From: Phytophthora colocasiae
Lineage: Eukaryota; Oomycota; Peronosporomycetes; Peronosporales; Peronosporaceae
Assembly (NCBI GenBank): GCA_018806915.1
Contig: JAGKQI010000031.1
Location: 496,001-560,000, forward strand
Length of the DNA stretch: 64,000 nucleotides
Direction: 5' to 3'
Notes under the pieces: generated by a model
Told to the model about the DNA's origin: nothing
The model's input: only the letters and a program-made list of their open reading frames with translations
Databases searched by the model: none
Shown: positions 30,930 to 41,165 of the stretch, piece after piece
Layout: each line of letters opens with the position of its first letter
How positions within the stretch are numbered: the stretch's first letter is position 1
Made by a program: the position numbers and the translations under genes

Positions 30930-31545
30930 GTGCCGAGTCGAGCGGAGCCTCATTTTCGAGGGCGTGGGTGGCGGATTTCGGCCGCAAGCTTCCGCGACTG
31001 GTGGCGTAAACGGGAGGAGATTTGGGCTGCGTTCGGGAGCCGCCGGCGTCTTGAGGGTGCTGGGCGGTGTCCTGTCTTAGGAGAGGCAGAGGATACTCTC
31101 GTCGAGATGATCTACGATCTACGCTTGAACAAGGAGAAGGTGACTCGTGATTGGATCGCTGCCCAAGCTCGCCACCTCTTTCACGAAAGCCGAACCGAGG
31201 AGGAGGAGGAAGAGCGCCCAATTCGGTTTGCGGCTTCGGATCCTTGGGTCTCTTTGTTCATGAAGCGAAACGGTCTGAGCCTGCGCCGTCGCACCAATCT
31301 CACCGATGACGTGCTTGTGGCAGTGGCGGCGACAGCTCCAACAAGCTTCTGGACTCGCTCGATGAGATGAGTAGCTCTCGAAGAACATAACACTAAATCC
31401 ATTCATTGTTCGTTGTTTTTATTACTCAACAATAATAGAGCTCCCTACGAATTGAACGCCCATCAAATACACCCTAGTTGGTTGAAGAGGGCGTTTAAAA
31501 ACAATTGAACACCGCGTACTATTCGGTATTCTAACTTACGTTACT
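30930..31545 (+). mobile_element. fragment of a pogo/Tigger-like transposon with a terminal motif
   Basis: A + frame (30930-31370, no ATG at its start) reads SFRDWWRKREEIWAAF, EDTLVEMIYDLRLNKEKVTR, DWIAAQARHLFHE and DPWVSLFMKRNGLSLRRRTN. This is the CENP-B/Tc5-type DNA-binding domain of pogo-like transposases. It breaks off before any DDE motif. A sequence at 31522-31545 (accgcgtactattcggtatt...) matches, inverted, 10984-11007. It ends about 30 bp before the kinase start codon. Confidence 0.5.
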
Positions 31546-31578
31546 TTGCTATTAGGGTTAAGGTACAACGTATTAGAC

Positions 31579-34500
31579 ATGGCTGCTTCCTCTGGATCGT
31601 CCATGCGTGTACTCTCGCCTCCCTCAACGTCCTCAGACCTGCATGTTCTGTCGTCTCTATTCTCTTCATGTTCCAGTGGCACCAACGTCGTTTTCCAAAG
31701 CCTCATCCCGCGTCTTCAGGCGTTGGATACATTTTTAACGACTCACAAAGAGGATTTGGGCGATGAAGAGAGCGAAATGCCCCAGTTTTTAGACGTGACA
31801 AGCCGCCGTAGACACCAGGAGACGGTTTTTACGGCTCTTATTCAACAACTGAAGGGTCTATCAGGGTTTGGAGGTCTCCAGGATATAAATCGTAGTGGAA
31901 ATGAAGTGAAAATTGTCCTGCAGCAGCTATTGGAGGCCCCCAGGACGAGTCGAGAGGTACATTGGATGCATCTGCAGATCGATGCTTTAATACCTGAAGA
32001 TAAGGATCAGGACTGGCAGAAACATTGGCAGGGGGACTATAAGGAGCAGATTCAGGTCTTTCAGAGGTTTTTAGAGCAGTCGGAGAAGTTACACCAAGAG
32101 TTGGAGCTCTTGGGGCCGAATGAGAGAGTAGAACTGCTCACATCTCTGCTGTATGAGAGAAAGAAATTGGAGGAGAATGAAGAGAATGAAGTGGTAGATC
32201 TCATGCCAGTGGAGGAACAAGAACTACTGGATCAAGCTATTGAAGAAGTATCAAAGACTGTTGATGAGAACCAAGTGGTGGTGGCAGACTGGTTTATACC
32301 TAGATATGAGGTGAAAATCCAAGACAATGGAGAAGGCGAGTGGAATGGCCTTAAAGTTACACTCGAAAATGTTGATGATTTGGCAGCAGAGTGCGTTCAA
32401 TTTGCTGAAAAATGGTTCGGTGTGGTGAATCCTCACGTTGTGACGCTACATGGGGCGTGCCATGTAGGGAGTACTCCATTCTTGGTCTACGAGTCGACGC
32501 GGGATCACATTTCTCTGCTTGAGTACGTGAAGAACGTCCGCGATACTAGGAAGATGTGGAAGCGACTGTTAGATGTCGCTCGAGGACTGCAATATCTTCA
32601 TAGTGTGGGTCTCGTTCACGGCGGAATTAGTCCAGACTGTATGGTGGTTGGACTGGATGGGAAAGCGAAGTTGAAACCGCGTGCCTGTATACCTGATAAC
32701 CACCATGTTGTTAACAGTGTTGAGCCTACTATGGAGAGCGATGTGTATGCATTTGGCACGATTATCCTAGAAGTTACCAGTTCACTTGTGATCGAAGATT
32801 CCCCTGACGTGTTATTGAGCATTAAGGAGGACGAAGAACCACCCAATCGTGCTGATAACACTGTTCATAACCTCATTGCTGAAATGACATCTTCCGATCC
32901 AAATGACCGACCGGATATGAATTCTGTGGTGTGGGTGCTGTTGAATCTGGCGGAGCGCGAGCGTCCATGGAACGATCTGCAGTTTCCTGAATTGTTGCTA
33001 CATGCTCCTGATGTGTGGACAGCTTTTCGAGCTGCAAGCCAATGTCGGGAACGAGGAGTTGTGATGTGTGCGCGTGTACTTGTACGACTGGAGCGAGTTC
33101 TTTCTCGGCTTTGGGATGAGGGAATCAGCTTCGCTGACGGGGAGAATGCAGAGTTCAACTGGCAAACACGCACTGAATTCTTGCTACGGAGCATGCGTTA
33201 CCTCACGAGAGACTACTTGCCTGCTAATGGTGAGCGTGAGTTACTTAAAATCGCCCACGCACGCCGTTTTACGGATGAAATCCGCCAGATCCATCACCAG
33301 TTAGACGCGCTTCTTGCTGAATTTGACAACGAGACTTTAATTCCTGAGCTGAAGCTTTCTGGGGAGTCTTCAAGTCGAAGTGGGGAAGATTGGGAACTCC
33401 AGTGGGAATACGACTGCAACGATTTGGTGGTATCTTACCACGGCTTCCTCGATAGTCTGGATTTTCTAAAACCTGGTGTTGCCGTGGAGGCTATGACTCT
33501 AATGAAGCACGAGCTTGACAACTTTCGATACGCGTTCTCTGATGCCCAGATGGACTTAGTGGTGCGCACTTTCGATATATGCACTCGCCAAGTCGGAACA
33601 GTACTGGCATCAGTACCTGAATGGTTCGTGTCACCGTATGAAGTACGGGACGAAAGCTGGTGGGAAGGCGTTCGAGTTGCTATACACAAGGTTCAACCGT
33701 TCAATTTTGAACAGAACAAGGCGAGATCGTGTGAAGTTGTTCTACGACGCGCAGATATTTGGTCGGAACTCGTTCATCCGCATGTGGTCGAGCTCTTTGG
33801 TGCATATCATGTTGGGTCTACACCTTTCTTTGTGTGTGAGCGAGCTCGAGGAGGTTCGCTCAAGGAGTACATTTCAAGATACCAGCACCTCACCGTTTCG
33901 AATGGTTTATCCGCTAAAGCTCCTCCTCATTTGTGGCGATTACTTTACGAGACTGGATTGGGGCTACAGTACCTTCATGAACGCGATGTTGTTCACGAGG
34001 AGTTATGTAGTGACAATATTGTCGTTGTGGTGGAAAAATGTTCGAGTGTGGGCAGAAGGAAAGGCCGTGGTAGGAAAACGAAGAGGGTTGTCAACGAAGA
34101 AAAGATGATGGACGTTGCGAAGCTTAACGGGCTTCAGCTAGTGTCCTTGCACGGCCCACGATTGCTTCGAACCTCCAAATCCAGTACCGAGGAACTACAA
34201 ACGCGTTGGCTGGCTCCAGAGCGGAGGAAAAATGATAAGTTACCGGGGCCTCCATCATTGACATCAGATATCTATAGCTTTGGGGTGATCATTCTTGAGA
34301 TGCTAATGTGTGTCAGAGGTGAAAGCTTCGATCCTATTCCGGCTGAGGATGAGTCGTTGCCGGTTAATGTACTTCCGAGCCAAGTCGATGAAGATGCGTG
34401 GGAACTGGTAACGAAAATGTGTGCGTGGCAGCCAGAGTTGCGACCACCAATCACTTATGTCGTACAGCAGCTTGGAGAACTAGCAAAGAAAGAAGATGCT

Positions 34501-36339
34501 GGAAGTCAATCCAAGGAAACTGAGGAAATGGTAAAGCATTTCGATGATGAAGAGCTTACAGTAGCTCCAGTAACAATTGCAGACTGCGTGGTGCCAGGGG
34601 AAGGACAAGCTTTGTCGATTTCTCAGGCGTTGAATGTGCTCAAATCCCACGTACAGACATCTACTGGTACCAATTCTGAAGCAAGTACCGACAACGACTT
34701 GAATTCTCGAATTGTATTGCGAATGGAAGATATCTATAAACGCTTATGCGTGGCTGAAGCAAGAATTGACCAAGAGCATGTTGGCAGCAGTGACGTTCCT
34801 GAAATTGTGGCTAGTTTCACGGATGTTCTGACGCAGTTTTTCGTTCATGTGGATGTTAACGTTAACGGCACGGGCAAGCGAATTGCACAGATTGCGGCAA
34901 CTCGTCAACGTACGGATGACAAGTTTTCTTTTCATAAGGAACTCGACGAATTACTGGGCAAACTTCAACTGTTAGAGCCGTCACCAGAGAAACGGGAAAT
35001 TCACGACTGGAAACGGCAGTGGCTTTCAAATCGAGCTCGGCAGACGCAGAGCAACGCGTGGACATTGATGACACCGCAAGCAGTTGATTTGCTGCTTGAC
35101 GAGCTGAAGGAAACTCACGATCGAGAAGAACTGCTTGCGTTCCTGCGTTTTGAGATGACGCGACATCGCACTAGTTACACAGCCGCACAGGTCGAAGCTA
35201 TTGACTCGACTTGCATCGACATTTCTCGTCGACTCTCTGACGCTCCAACGTCTCCGGTCGGACATTTACAGTATCATCTCTGGCGACCTCCGAGATGGTT
35301 CATTCCACCTTATGAAGTCGAATTCGATTCGCACGAATCGTTAGGTCAAGGCGCCTTTGCTTCTGTTCATATGGGGACGTGGCTCGGTACGCCCATCGTC
35401 ATCAAGAAGCTCAGGCCTATGACGTCGACGAGCGACGTGGAATTGCAGTCGAGTGCTGTTTTCTACCGAGAATTAAGTATCTGGTTTCGACTCAACCACC
35501 CGTACGTGGTCAAGCTCTACGGCGGCTGCCATGTTGGTGGACAACCATTCTTCGTTTGCGAACCTGCACGTAACGGACGTCTCGACGTGTATCTACATCG
35601 TTACGATGCTGTCGGAGGAGTTAGCGTTGGCACAACCAGCTTCATGAGCAAATCTACATCAACGACCAGCGGAAACACCAGTGGATTCAGTAGAAGTTCA
35701 TCGAACGGATCAAGTACCGGTTTCTCGGTCGAAAGCGCAGCCAGTTACAAGCGCTGCGAAGCCTGGCAAAAGCTTCGTCAAAGCGCTCTCGGTCTACAAT
35801 ACCTTCACCAACACAGTATCGTGCACGGTGATCTTAAGTGTGACAACATCCTCGTAGCTGCCGACGGGACGGCCAAACTCACGGATTTTGGGCTCAGCAC
35901 TATTCGTCGGTACGTTGACAAGGAGCAGGAGTGGAGTACTAACTCGTCTGTTGTGGGTGCTCAGCGGTGGAAGGCGCCTGAATGTTTAGCTGGAGCTGCA
36001 CCCAGCTTCGAGTCGGACGTGTACTCTTTCGGCATGTGCATTCTTCAGGCTATCAGTGGAGAATTCCCTTGGGGACCTCGAATGCCTGATGCAGCTGTAC
36101 GTTTCCACGTACGACGAGGAGTGCTGCCTCCTAGGCCCAAGGGATTCGAAGACGACGCCCACTGGGATCTCATACGCCAAATGTGCTGCTTTGATCCTCA
36201 GCAGCGCCTTAAGCTTCCGGTGGTCGTGCAACGACTCGCTCGTTTCATGGATTTAGAAACGCGAAGACAACGTGGGGGAATCGGAATGCACATGCGAGAG
36301 CTACTCTTTGGAGGCTCCGCTACGAGCTATAGCGGATAG
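31579..36339 (+). CDS. TKL-like protein with three kinase domains, the first two degenerate
   Basis: 1586 aa from the ATG at 31579 (gacATGgct; the open frame extends 33 bp upstream without ATG). The protein is three repeats of a helical module, a W-F-x-x-x-Y-E-V linker (near 237, 682 and 1240) and a kinase-like domain. In domain 1 HRD is replaced by HGG (near 347) and no DFG is seen. In domain 2 it is HEE (near 805), again without DFG. Domain 3 looks catalytic: GQGAFASV (near 1256), VIKK (near 1276), HGDLKCDN (near 1416, HGD for HRD), TDFG (near 1436) and APE (near 1466). A Ser/Thr-rich insert (FMSKSTSTTSGNTSGFSRSS) lies between its lobes. No signal peptide or TM is seen. Single exon. It is probably a cytosolic Ser/Thr kinase with regulatory pseudokinases; the substrate is unknown. 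Confidence 0.88.
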   Translation: MAASSGSSMRVLSPPSTSSDLHVLSSLFSSCSSGTNVVFQSLIPRLQALDTFLTTHKEDLGDEESEMPQFLDVTSRRRHQETVFTALIQQLKGLSGFGGLQDINRSGNEVKIVLQQLLEAPRTSREVHWMHLQIDALIPEDKDQDWQKHWQGDYKEQIQVFQRFLEQSEKLHQELELLGPNERVELLTSLLYERKKLEENEENEVVDLMPVEEQELLDQAIEEVSKTVDENQVVVADWFIPRYEVKIQDNGEGEWNGLKVTLENVDDLAAECVQFAEKWFGVVNPHVVTLHGACHVGSTPFLVYESTRDHISLLEYVKNVRDTRKMWKRLLDVARGLQYLHSVGLVHGGISPDCMVVGLDGKAKLKPRACIPDNHHVVNSVEPTMESDVYAFGTIILEVTSSLVIEDSPDVLLSIKEDEEPPNRADNTVHNLIAEMTSSDPNDRPDMNSVVWVLLNLAERERPWNDLQFPELLLHAPDVWTAFRAASQCRERGVVMCARVLVRLERVLSRLWDEGISFADGENAEFNWQTRTEFLLRSMRYLTRDYLPANGERELLKIAHARRFTDEIRQIHHQLDALLAEFDNETLIPELKLSGESSSRSGEDWELQWEYDCNDLVVSYHGFLDSLDFLKPGVAVEAMTLMKHELDNFRYAFSDAQMDLVVRTFDICTRQVGTVLASVPEWFVSPYEVRDESWWEGVRVAIHKVQPFNFEQNKARSCEVVLRRADIWSELVHPHVVELFGAYHVGSTPFFVCERARGGSLKEYISRYQHLTVSNGLSAKAPPHLWRLLYETGLGLQYLHERDVVHEELCSDNIVVVVEKCSSVGRRKGRGRKTKRVVNEEKMMDVAKLNGLQLVSLHGPRLLRTSKSSTEELQTRWLAPERRKNDKLPGPPSLTSDIYSFGVIILEMLMCVRGESFDPIPAEDESLPVNVLPSQVDEDAWELVTKMCAWQPELRPPITYVVQQLGELAKKEDAGSQSKETEEMVKHFDDEELTVAPVTIADCVVPGEGQALSISQALNVLKSHVQTSTGTNSEASTDNDLNSRIVLRMEDIYKRLCVAEARIDQEHVGSSDVPEIVASFTDVLTQFFVHVDVNVNGTGKRIAQIAATRQRTDDKFSFHKELDELLGKLQLLEPSPEKREIHDWKRQWLSNRARQTQSNAWTLMTPQAVDLLLDELKETHDREELLAFLRFEMTRHRTSYTAAQVEAIDSTCIDISRRLSDAPTSPVGHLQYHLWRPPRWFIPPYEVEFDSHESLGQGAFASVHMGTWLGTPIVIKKLRPMTSTSDVELQSSAVFYRELSIWFRLNHPYVVKLYGGCHVGGQPFFVCEPARNGRLDVYLHRYDAVGGVSVGTTSFMSKSTSTTSGNTSGFSRSSSNGSSTGFSVESAASYKRCEAWQKLRQSALGLQYLHQHSIVHGDLKCDNILVAADGTAKLTDFGLSTIRRYVDKEQEWSTNSSVVGAQRWKAPECLAGAAPSFESDVYSFGMCILQAISGEFPWGPRMPDAAVRFHVRRGVLPPRPKGFEDDAHWDLIRQMCCFDPQQRLKLPVVVQRLARFMDLETRRQRGGIGMHMRELLFGGSATSYSG

Positions 36340-36715
36340 ATTTGACAAGTTGTCATTGACAACGCAGCGAAGGTAATACCAGATTATTCGAGCCGGGTTC
36401 TGTCAAACGAACGCTGTGCAAACTCCATTGCCAGGCCAATAATTCCGCCTCTCCCTTCGATACAACAGCGTTGTACATGTCGATTACCTCCTCCAGAACG
36501 TTTTGTAGTAACTCAAGACCACATGGATGTGTACGTAATATACCTGAACATGAATATGGCGACAATGCGTCGGGCTTTGGGGTTCAAATCTCGATTCCTT
36601 GCTGTCCTTTGTGGCTATCGACCCCCTCGAGACGACAACTCAAGACGAGTCCTACCTGAAAGTTCACATGTAAGGATGATGTACAGACACCGAGGTGCTT
36701 CCTCATCCGACGCAC
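36340..36715. other. kinase 3' flank, no gene seen
   Basis: Spacer between the kinase stop and the first MITE. Short open frames here have no recognisable domain. Confidence 0.5.
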
Positions 36716-37107
36716 TACCGTATTTGAGATCTCATAGTTCAGACCCCAGGTTTTTGAAGTTGTATTGTTGTAAAATGTACGAGAGCCGTACAGGTACTGA
36801 CACGTCTCTAACACTACTGCATCATGGAACTCTATTACTCGTAGTTTGTGCTCGTACGATACTGCACCACGTTTGAATTGCTTAGGAGCTTTACCGATGC
36901 CCGTCGTCCTCGTCCTTCCTTCCTTCCGGCCGCGGCCCCATGGTGCTTTTCTCGAAGTGAGCGCCCTGTTTTTGAGAGTTTTGACCTATTTTTACGCTAC
37001 GAATTATGAGATCTCAATTGCTGTGTGGACTAAAGAACGTTGCTGATTGGCTATTACACGGTGCGAACTATGAGATCTCTCTGAACTATGAGATCTCAAA
37101 TACGGTA
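36716..37107. mobile_element. MITE copy 1 (TA-flanked, 27-bp TIRs)
   Basis: About 392 bp. The left end TACCGTATTTGAGATCTCAT continues to 27 bp and is mirrored perfectly at the right end, with TA at both borders. The 10-mer atgagatctc or its complement recurs several times near the ends. No transposase. Near-identical to 37198-37590. Confidence 0.85.
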
Positions 37108-37197
37108 CCGTGAACATCGTTGCCTAAGCAGCTTCCAGACCATACGCTGCTTCGAGCGCAGATGGCACTGCAACGTAGTCAGCATGTGGTACACATG

Positions 37198-37590
37198 TAC
37201 CGTATTTGAGATCTCATAGTTCAGACCCCAGGTTTTTGAAGTTGTATTGTTGTAAAATGTACGAGAGCCGTACAGGTACTGACACGTCTCTAACACTACT
37301 GCATCATGGAACTCTATTACTCGTAGTTTGTGCTCGTACGATACTGCACCACGTTTGAATTGCTTAGGAGCTTTACCGATGCCCGTCGTCCTCGTCCTTC
37401 CTTCCTTCCGGCCGCGGCCCCATGGTGCTTTTCTCGAAGTGAGCGCCCTGTTTTTGAGAGTTTTGACCTATTTTTACGCTACGAATTATGAGATCTCAAT
37501 TGCTGATGTGGACTGAACAACGTTGCTGATTGGCTATTACACGGTGCGAACTATGAGATCTCTCTGAACTATGAGATCTCAAATACGGTA
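37198..37590. mobile_element. MITE copy 2, tandem to copy 1
   Basis: About 393 bp, same orientation, 90 bp downstream of copy 1, with the same 27-bp TIRs and TA borders. Only a few differences are visible (for example ctgtgtggactaaag against ctgatgtggactgaac), so the pair is recent. Confidence 0.85.
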
Positions 37591-38176
37591 CTGCAATTGG
37601 GTCATGCTGGTCTCACACACAGGAATGAACCAACCGACAAAAGTGCTCGAACAACAAGTCACTTTGGTGTTTGACCCACTTGATTCTGGCACGAACCTAT
37701 CGGCCATGTTGACGCAGCGCCGATCGTTCCGTGTGCAAGCGCTTGTATCGCACCGAACTCTCATCTCGCGATATTCCGTGTGTTCCGCCCCAGCCCGTGC
37801 ATGTTGCCCCACCGTCGCCAATAATTTGGCATGCAAGTTGCCAAAGCGATCGAGGCAGACGTTCCGTTTCTCGCCCACAGCTGTGCTCGCCGATCACTTT
37901 GGGCGATCACCAGCGTACAGAAGCAAGTGCGAGCGTCGAGCGAAACCAAGCCCACCCCCTACATCTGACTCTCCTATTGCCGAAGACCCAGTGCCGTATT
38001 CGCCCCACAACCGCATTTCCGCCGACAATTCGGCGTCAAGTGCTCATCAATTTCTAGGTGGACGAGCTGTCCGCGACGCTATTAGACTTTGATTGCAGGA
38101 GACAGCGCAGCACTTTTCGATTAGCTAAAAGCAGGTCCTATTCAAGAAGCTTCAAGCTCCACAGGTCTGCAGAGCG
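37591..38176. other. upstream region of the mucin-like gene
   Basis: Open on several frames but without recognisable domains. Probably promoter and 5' leader of the gene at 38177. No clear oomycete initiator motif is seen. Confidence 0.4.
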
Positions 38177-40174
38177 ATGCAGGTTAAGCTGGCGCTGGCC
38201 GCGCTTACGCTCATAGCGGCGTTCGCGGACGCGCAGGTATATACAATGCAGAGTCTGGACAGGGACACCGAGACGACTTCGGATTCAGGTACAGACCTCG
38301 GCATTGAGCGAACTCCGACGCCGACAGCGCGAACGCCAACGCGAACGTGGATCCCCATTACGAATGCACCGTCGGATTCGTCGGAGACGGACGAGACGAC
38401 CCCAAGGAGAACGACAGCGACCCCGAGGGTAACCACGAAAGCCCCTCGGACGAAACCTCCCACAGCGACGACGAAGACTCCTCGAGCTACGGAACCTCCG
38501 TCAACGAGCGACAGTGAAGCAGCATCCACTTATGAAGGAGCGTTAGACTCGGAAACTGCGTCGGACTCCGGGACAACCGAGGCATCGGGGTCAGAGGAAG
38601 AGACTTCTAGTTCTGGGTCTACTGCAACTACGAAGAAAAAGAAGAAAACCATCTTCACAAAATCTCCCTACCTCGAACAGACGACACCCGTGCCTAACGG
38701 TATTCACACGGCGGACGATGATTCCAACTCGGATGAATCAGCATCTTCCGAGTCTGCGTCAACGTCAGATTCGTCTGGATCATCGACGAAAACGACAAAA
38801 CCAAAGACCACGAAGCCCAAGACAAAGAAACCATCGGTAGACTCAGCGTCGGGCTCAGATTCAGAGTCGAGTGGAAGCTCCAAGTCCAAGTCGTCCAGTT
38901 CGACAAAGAAGAATTCTTCGTCCGTAAAGCAGAGCTCATCGTCCGGAACTTCAGGTACGACCGACTCTACGAAGACCACGGACAGCACGCCGTCGTCTGC
39001 ATCTTCCGCAACGTCCGCGTCTGCGTCGGCATCCGGTTCTTCTTCAGGTGCGTCAGTGATGACAGACTCTGCAAATGCCGACAAAACAGGCATGTCGAAC
39101 ACGTTGCTGCTTGGTTTGATGATGGGTGGCGCAGTCGCACTGGTCATTCTCGTCGCTGTGTTCGTCTACATCAAAACGAACAGCAAGGACGAGGACGAAG
39201 ACGATGACATGGACCCTGTACTACGAACGGCTCGTCACGACGGCACCAAGGGCACAGCACAGTCGTCGACGTTGGCTGCGAACTACCACGAGAACCACAA
39301 CATGTCGCCAATGGAGTACAGCGACGACTTCTACCCCAACCAGCACAACGATCAGTACGACCAGGATCCGTACGGACACGATCGTGGCCACGACAGTGCA
39401 GGCAGAGTCAACTACAACGACCCGAACCTCGACGTGCTCACGCCGCAGAGTCAGATCGCGCTCGCTCACTCTCAGATGTCGCTGCCTCCTATGGCTCAAT
39501 CCAACGCTAGCAGTCAGTACTCGAACTACAACTCACAGTACAACTCGCAGTACACTTCACAGTCCTCGTTCTACGGCCAAAGCACCTACAGTGCCGATCC
39601 GTCAGCAGCGAGTCAAGTCGTCAAGAAGTACCCGGGTATGCGAGGTAAGGGCGAGAACGATGTGGCCGGGTCCTCGGAAGAAGAGAGCGATTTTGAAGGT
39701 GACTCGATCCAGGATATGTCACACGCGACGAACGAGTGGAATTCTGCAGGACGCAACCGCGTCGACACGGCAGCCAGTGGAATGGACCAGTCCATGGCGG
39801 AGTCGGGATTCCACCCGAGTGACACCCGTTCAACGGCTGCAAGTGGCTACGAGGGCAAGAACCGCTTCCAGGAGTCCGAGTACACGGAATACCGCATGTC
39901 GACCGGTTACGAGAGCGGCTACGGGGGTAACCAGGGAGATTTCGCTGCCACCAAAAGTTTCGCTGCGACCAAGAGCGGCAACGGCAAGAGCTACAATTCG
40001 AACGGCAGTGGCTACGACAGCAGATATGCTGGAGGTAAAAGTTTCCAGAGCAGTGGCTTCAGTGAATACGAGAGAGCTGTAGCTCCTCGCGAACGTGGGA
40101 ACAGTGACAACAGTGACGCATCTTCGTTCTACCGGGGCAAGGAATCCCGATTCACGGATGCCTCGTACTATTGA
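38177..40174 (+). CDS. mucin-like single-pass membrane protein
   Basis: 665 aa from an ATG. The signal peptide (MQVKLALAALTLIAAFADA, about 1-19) precedes an extracellular region of about 285 residues very rich in Ser, Thr and Pro, with TTK/TKP and SSS runs suited to O-glycosylation. A transmembrane helix follows near 308-331 (LLLGLMMGGAVALVILVAVF), then a basic/acidic stop-transfer (KTNSKDEDEDDD) and a 330-residue cytoplasmic tail rich in Tyr, Asn, Gln and Ser (NYNSQYNSQYTSQ, FAATKSFAATKS). The layout resembles fungal wall-stress sensors of Mid2/Wsc type but without their cysteine domain, so the sensor role is an inference. Single exon. Confidence 0.85.
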   Translation: MQVKLALAALTLIAAFADAQVYTMQSLDRDTETTSDSGTDLGIERTPTPTARTPTRTWIPITNAPSDSSETDETTPRRTTATPRVTTKAPRTKPPTATTKTPRATEPPSTSDSEAASTYEGALDSETASDSGTTEASGSEEETSSSGSTATTKKKKKTIFTKSPYLEQTTPVPNGIHTADDDSNSDESASSESASTSDSSGSSTKTTKPKTTKPKTKKPSVDSASGSDSESSGSSKSKSSSSTKKNSSSVKQSSSSGTSGTTDSTKTTDSTPSSASSATSASASASGSSSGASVMTDSANADKTGMSNTLLLGLMMGGAVALVILVAVFVYIKTNSKDEDEDDDMDPVLRTARHDGTKGTAQSSTLAANYHENHNMSPMEYSDDFYPNQHNDQYDQDPYGHDRGHDSAGRVNYNDPNLDVLTPQSQIALAHSQMSLPPMAQSNASSQYSNYNSQYNSQYTSQSSFYGQSTYSADPSAASQVVKKYPGMRGKGENDVAGSSEEESDFEGDSIQDMSHATNEWNSAGRNRVDTAASGMDQSMAESGFHPSDTRSTAASGYEGKNRFQESEYTEYRMSTGYESGYGGNQGDFAATKSFAATKSGNGKSYNSNGSGYDSRYAGGKSFQSSGFSEYERAVAPRERGNSDNSDASSFYRGKESRFTDASYY

Positions 40175-41165
40175 GTGCACAGAGTAGAGTACTACGTCCA
40201 GAGTCCAAGTCAAGTCAAGTTAGGTGGTGGCAAATCGGATTCCAAGAAATGATGCAAGGTGCATCATTTCCAGTTCCCGACGACGGAAAAATGCCAGCAG
40301 TTCGCCAGCGAATTCAAATGGAGGGATGGAGCTTCTGAGAAGTATTTCTCCTGCTTAAACTTTTACCCTTCGGAGGAAGTCGCGTCGGAATGAATGGAAA
40401 CTAATTTATGGCAACATGGTTCATTATTTCATCGTCTGACGTCACTCTTCCGTCCGATTTTTATCCAATCCGAGTCCAGGGTGGCTACATTTAAAATTAT
40501 CATATCCTGTATAATTTTATCTGTGGATTTTTAGGTGTTTGGTGTTCTCTTGGCGAACGCGACAAACACTTGTTCTCTGCTGCATCTTCAGCTTTGATGC
40601 AGTACTGCACTACGAATCGTAGTGTTTTTTTTTCTAGTAGATCGTAGTACGATCTACTAGAAAAAAAAACAGTTAAGTTTCGGGTCTTGCCACAAGTTGA
40701 AGCTATTGACCGCTGTCATAACGACACCAGTATCAACAACTTCGTCTTAAAGACACGCATCTCGGATAAAAGCACGTCAAAGGTCAACACCTTGGCAGAT
40801 GTTGGCCGCAAACAACAACCATGAGCTGACATGTTTTTTTCTACCGCAAAAAATGAGGGTACAGTAACATAGTGCAATCAAATGTAGCCATTCACTGTCA
40901 AATCGAATACATATTGAAGTCCTGCACACCAATTTACCATCTTTTTTTCACGAGGAGCCGGCGGCAGAGACTTCGCGACCGCATCGCATCGCCCCCTACG
41001 TATTTGCTGGTCTCCTCGTGCCCAGGGAAGTCCCTAGTGGCGTACAACATCACTTCCATCCGTTTCCCGCGTCCAGGGCAGAAGAAATCGACAGAGAAAG
41101 CAGCAGGAAAAGCGACCACAAGCAGGAAAAAAAAAAGAATTTCATTCGGATAAAACCAGACAAAA
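40175..41165. other. intergenic region with one strong hairpin
   Basis: About 1 kb between the mucin-like gene and the PP2C gene. Apart from the hairpin at 40624-40670 I see no gene. The ORF at 40872-41153 has no domain and ends before the PP2C start. Confidence 0.5.
40624..40670. repeat. 47-bp perfect palindrome (22-bp arms, 3-nt loop)
   Basis: gttttttttt-ctagtagatcgt, loop agt, then the exact complement ending in nine A and a c. It lies 450 bp after the mucin-like gene stop. It may be a MITE core, a replication or transcript 3'-end hairpin, or a scar. Confidence 0.8.

Noticed and set aside
31551..31563. Telomere-like ttagggttaagg
   Set aside because: Too short and not tandem; a chance match upstream of the kinase.
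37571..38092. 173-aa ORF upstream of the mucin-like gene
   Set aside because: It starts inside a MITE end, has no domain and lies where a promoter is expected.
38694..39147. Long minus-strand frames opposite the mucin-like gene
   Set aside because: Shadows of the Ser/Thr codon bias on the plus strand, with no independent support. Antisense 26464-28008 was kept because it extends well beyond any + strand ORF.
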